NCBI GenBank assembly: GCA_030849075.1
Contig: JASAOO010003423.1
Location: 1-58,776, forward strand
DNA length: 58,776 nucleotides
Direction of reading: 5' to 3'
Source of the DNA: Zelonia costaricensis
Taxonomy: Eukaryota > Euglenozoa > Kinetoplastea > Trypanosomatida > Trypanosomatidae
In this document: positions 56,698 to 58,776 of the stretch, in pieces
Numbering within the stretch: position 1 is the first letter of the stretch
How the letters are laid out: the number at the start of each line of letters is the position of its first letter
The notes under the pieces: model-generated
The model's database searches: none
What the model saw: the letters and a program-made list of their open reading frames with translations, nothing else
What the model was told of the DNA's origin: nothing
Position numbers and translations under genes: made by a program

Positions 56698-58776
56698 GAA
56701 GGATGACGAGGAGAAGAAAGGGATGCATGAGCAGCACCATCGTGCGAGGGTGCAAAGCTCCGCTGTGTTTGAGTCGACACCGCTTCATCGACAGAAGGGC
56801 AGTGCGCCGTGCTCTCGTCGCGCCGCCCCCCCCCCCCGCCACAGCCTTGCACTTTGGCTTCGTGCGGCGGTGAGGACGCCCGCGCACAACACGTGCGCTC
56901 CTGCCTGTAGGCTTTGAGAAGAAACGAGAGGGGGGGAACAATAAAGCATGCCGTCAACGCTGTGATGTGTGCGATGTTGTTTGAGTTTTGGTTTTTTTTT
57001 CCTGTCTGCTTGAGCATGTGTGGCGCCTTTGCCTTGTTCGACTGATCCGGCGCGCGCGTGCGTGTCGTGAGTCGTGCCAGGGACGACGGACGTGGGAGGG
57101 GAACGAGGGGGGAGGGGAAGCATGGGGCGGGGCAGCAACACGACGAGCGGAGCCCAAAGCACAGGCGAGCACCGGTACACACTCACATAAAGAGGCACTC
57201 ACGCAGTGCTAAGGGGACCGCAGCGCCGCAACCACGTGCGGCACTCGCGGCAAAAAAAAAAGAAAACAAGGCGCACACACACACACACGCAGGAAGGGGA
57301 CAGGCCTACGCTGACGTGAATGCGCGCTCGCACACCCGCACCACCGACGTGCAACTGTGCGAGAGAGAGAGAGATAGAAGGGCATCTGCACGCATGCGAG
57401 TCGAGGCAAACCGAAGATGACAGGACCAAGAGGAGGGAACAGGAAGGAACAGAAAAGAAAACAGATGAGGTGAGCGTGTGACAGTGATGGGGTCGCTCCT
57501 GCACCTGCTTGGGGGTGTGCGTGTGGGTGTGTGTGGAAGGGGGGGGGGGAGGGAGGTCGAGAAGGGAGTGGGGGCTGCCCATCCCGACCACACACACACA
57601 CACAAACACACACAGACAAACGCACCGGCATACACCCGCCCGCTAGCTGGCAGGTGATAGAGAGAGAGGCGGGGAAGCGGAGGTTGGCGGTGGCGTGTGG
57701 AGGGGGGGGAGGGGAACGTATTTCAGGGTAGGCTAGGCAGGGGGATACGGGAAGGGGAAGAGGGTTGGGACGTGTGCACACTTTGATATTTTGTGCAACA
57801 CGCGACGTGCATGCCAGCGCCAGGGGCCGTCGTGTCATCGTCTTCCTCGTCTCCCCTTTTTCGCTCTCTGTCTCCCCTCGCCAGACCGTGTGCCTCCATC
57901 AAAGACGGCAGCCTCGCACCTCTTTGTGAGGGCGGGTGTATAAAACTGTAGAGGTGGCGTGGACGCGTGCGGGGGGTGCGTCTGTGGAGTGGCGCGGGGC
58001 GTGGGGTGGGGTGGGGGGGGGGGCGTCTACTTGCCCATGTTCACGTCCCGCTTGGCTAGAACGCGTGCGTCAAAGCACGGGTGCGGCCAGCAGTCCACCG
58101 CCCAACTCCCCCCCTCAGTGCGGGAGTTTCTCGTCCTGCTAATCCTTTTCTGATCTTTGCCCCCCCCTCCCCCCTCCCTCCCTTGCCGCCCGCGGCCATC
58201 AGCACCTTTCCTCTGTTGATCGCGTGGAGTGGCTGTTAGCACTGTCGTGAGCAGCAGCTCAGCGTCACACGCAAAGAGAAGAAGAAGAAACACGGGTTCA
58301 GTGCTGGTGGTGACCGGGGATATAGGTGGAGAGGCGGGGAAGGGGGGGGTGAGAGGGAAACAAAGGAGGGGGGCGGAGGGCGGAGGGCGGAGGGCACGCG
58401 AAACGAGCGAAAAAAAAAAACAAAAAGAAGAGGGATTATAGGGTGGAGAAGGCGTAATGGTGAGGGTGGTGATGAAAACGGGGGAAGCACACACACACAC
58501 ACACACACACTAACACAAATCAAGAAAACTGCGCGTCATGAAGATAGGAGAAACAATGTCCGAGTGTCTTCATGTTCTTCTTCGTCTGCGACATCGACCT
58601 CCTTAGCGTCTTCTCCCCCCCCCCCCCACACTCTCAGCCTTTTCGCGTCTTCCATCACTCCTCGTTGTTCAGCAGACTTGCAATCGACGTGGGTGAGGCG
58701 GGGCGGGGTGGGGTGGGGGGTGGGGGGTCGCTGATGGCAATGGAACGTGGCAAGAGACACGCTCACAAGCACACCA

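Larger units (their letters stand above)
55905..58776. other. Right-hand intergenic region (2.9 kb)
   Basis: This spans the 5' leader of the CSB gene and presumably the 3' UTR of a gene beyond the right edge. It has (GT)n at about 56203-56221 and 56664-56692, CA runs near 57275-57290 and 58489-58510, G-runs at 56357-56366 and 57541-57549, and plus-strand pyrimidine tracts at about 57837-57882 and 58560-58665. A short coding-like segment lies at 58027-58153. No complete gene can be supported. Confidence 0.65.

Noticed and set aside
1..58776. tRNA, rRNA, spliced-leader, transposase or reverse-transcriptase sequences
   Set aside because: Scanning by eye found no tRNA B-box with a matching stem, no rRNA or spliced-leader match, and no mobile-element protein motif. 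A covariance-model scan would be more sensitive.

Overview
This window is nuclear DNA of a trypanosomatid, most likely a Leishmaniinae species (Leishmania, Crithidia, Leptomonas or a relative). The genes are long, uninterrupted and intron-free, with GC-rich third codon positions. All eleven genes I can support lie head to tail on the minus strand, so they look like part of one polycistronic unit transcribed from right to left. Minus-strand polypyrimidine tracts (purine-rich on the plus strand shown) followed by a first AG precede most start codons, as expected for spliced-leader trans-splicing. The intergenic regions are full of (CA)n/(GT)n microsatellites and G-runs. I cannot name the species or chromosome from the sequence alone.

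In transcription order (right to left) the genes are: a Cockayne syndrome B/ERCC6-type SNF2 ATPase for transcription-coupled repair (52023-55904); a class-2-like DYRK protein kinase with a large insert before its activation-loop YxY motif (47063-50128); a CCDC113/CFAP263-type axonemal coiled-coil protein (44004-45908); a kinesin with an N-terminal motor and long motor insertions (38412-42518); a CDV3-like protein with an array of YKPP/YRPP repeats (34615-36063); then 5.8 kb without a convincing gene; a giant 4494-residue protein with poly-Q tracts and a C-terminal coiled coil (15334-28818); mitochondrial ribosomal protein bL21m (13946-14509); a small predicted secreted, possibly GPI-anchored, protein (12008-13054); a Rab/Ras-like GTPase with long extensions and a changed NKxD motif (8894-10243); a 2118-residue protein with a zinc ribbon and possible TFIIB/TAF1B-like cyclin helices (1709-8065); and the first 25 codons of a gene that runs off the left edge (1-77).

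The genes do not form a pathway, which is normal for a trypanosomatid cluster. Two adjacent genes, CFAP263 and the kinesin, suit flagellum and cytoskeleton roles. CSB and, more speculatively, the zinc-ribbon protein relate to transcription. The DYRK relatives studied in T. brucei and Leishmania act in life-cycle differentiation.

The most promising leads are the possible RNA polymerase I TAF1B/Rrn7-like factor, the unusual GTPase, the CDV3-like YKPP array, the giant unassigned protein with an overlapping upstream ORF, and a short coding-like segment at 58027-58153. A single N at 11494 flanked by a perfect 22-bp direct repeat looks like an assembly join. I found no tRNA, rRNA, CRISPR array, transposase or reverse transcriptase.
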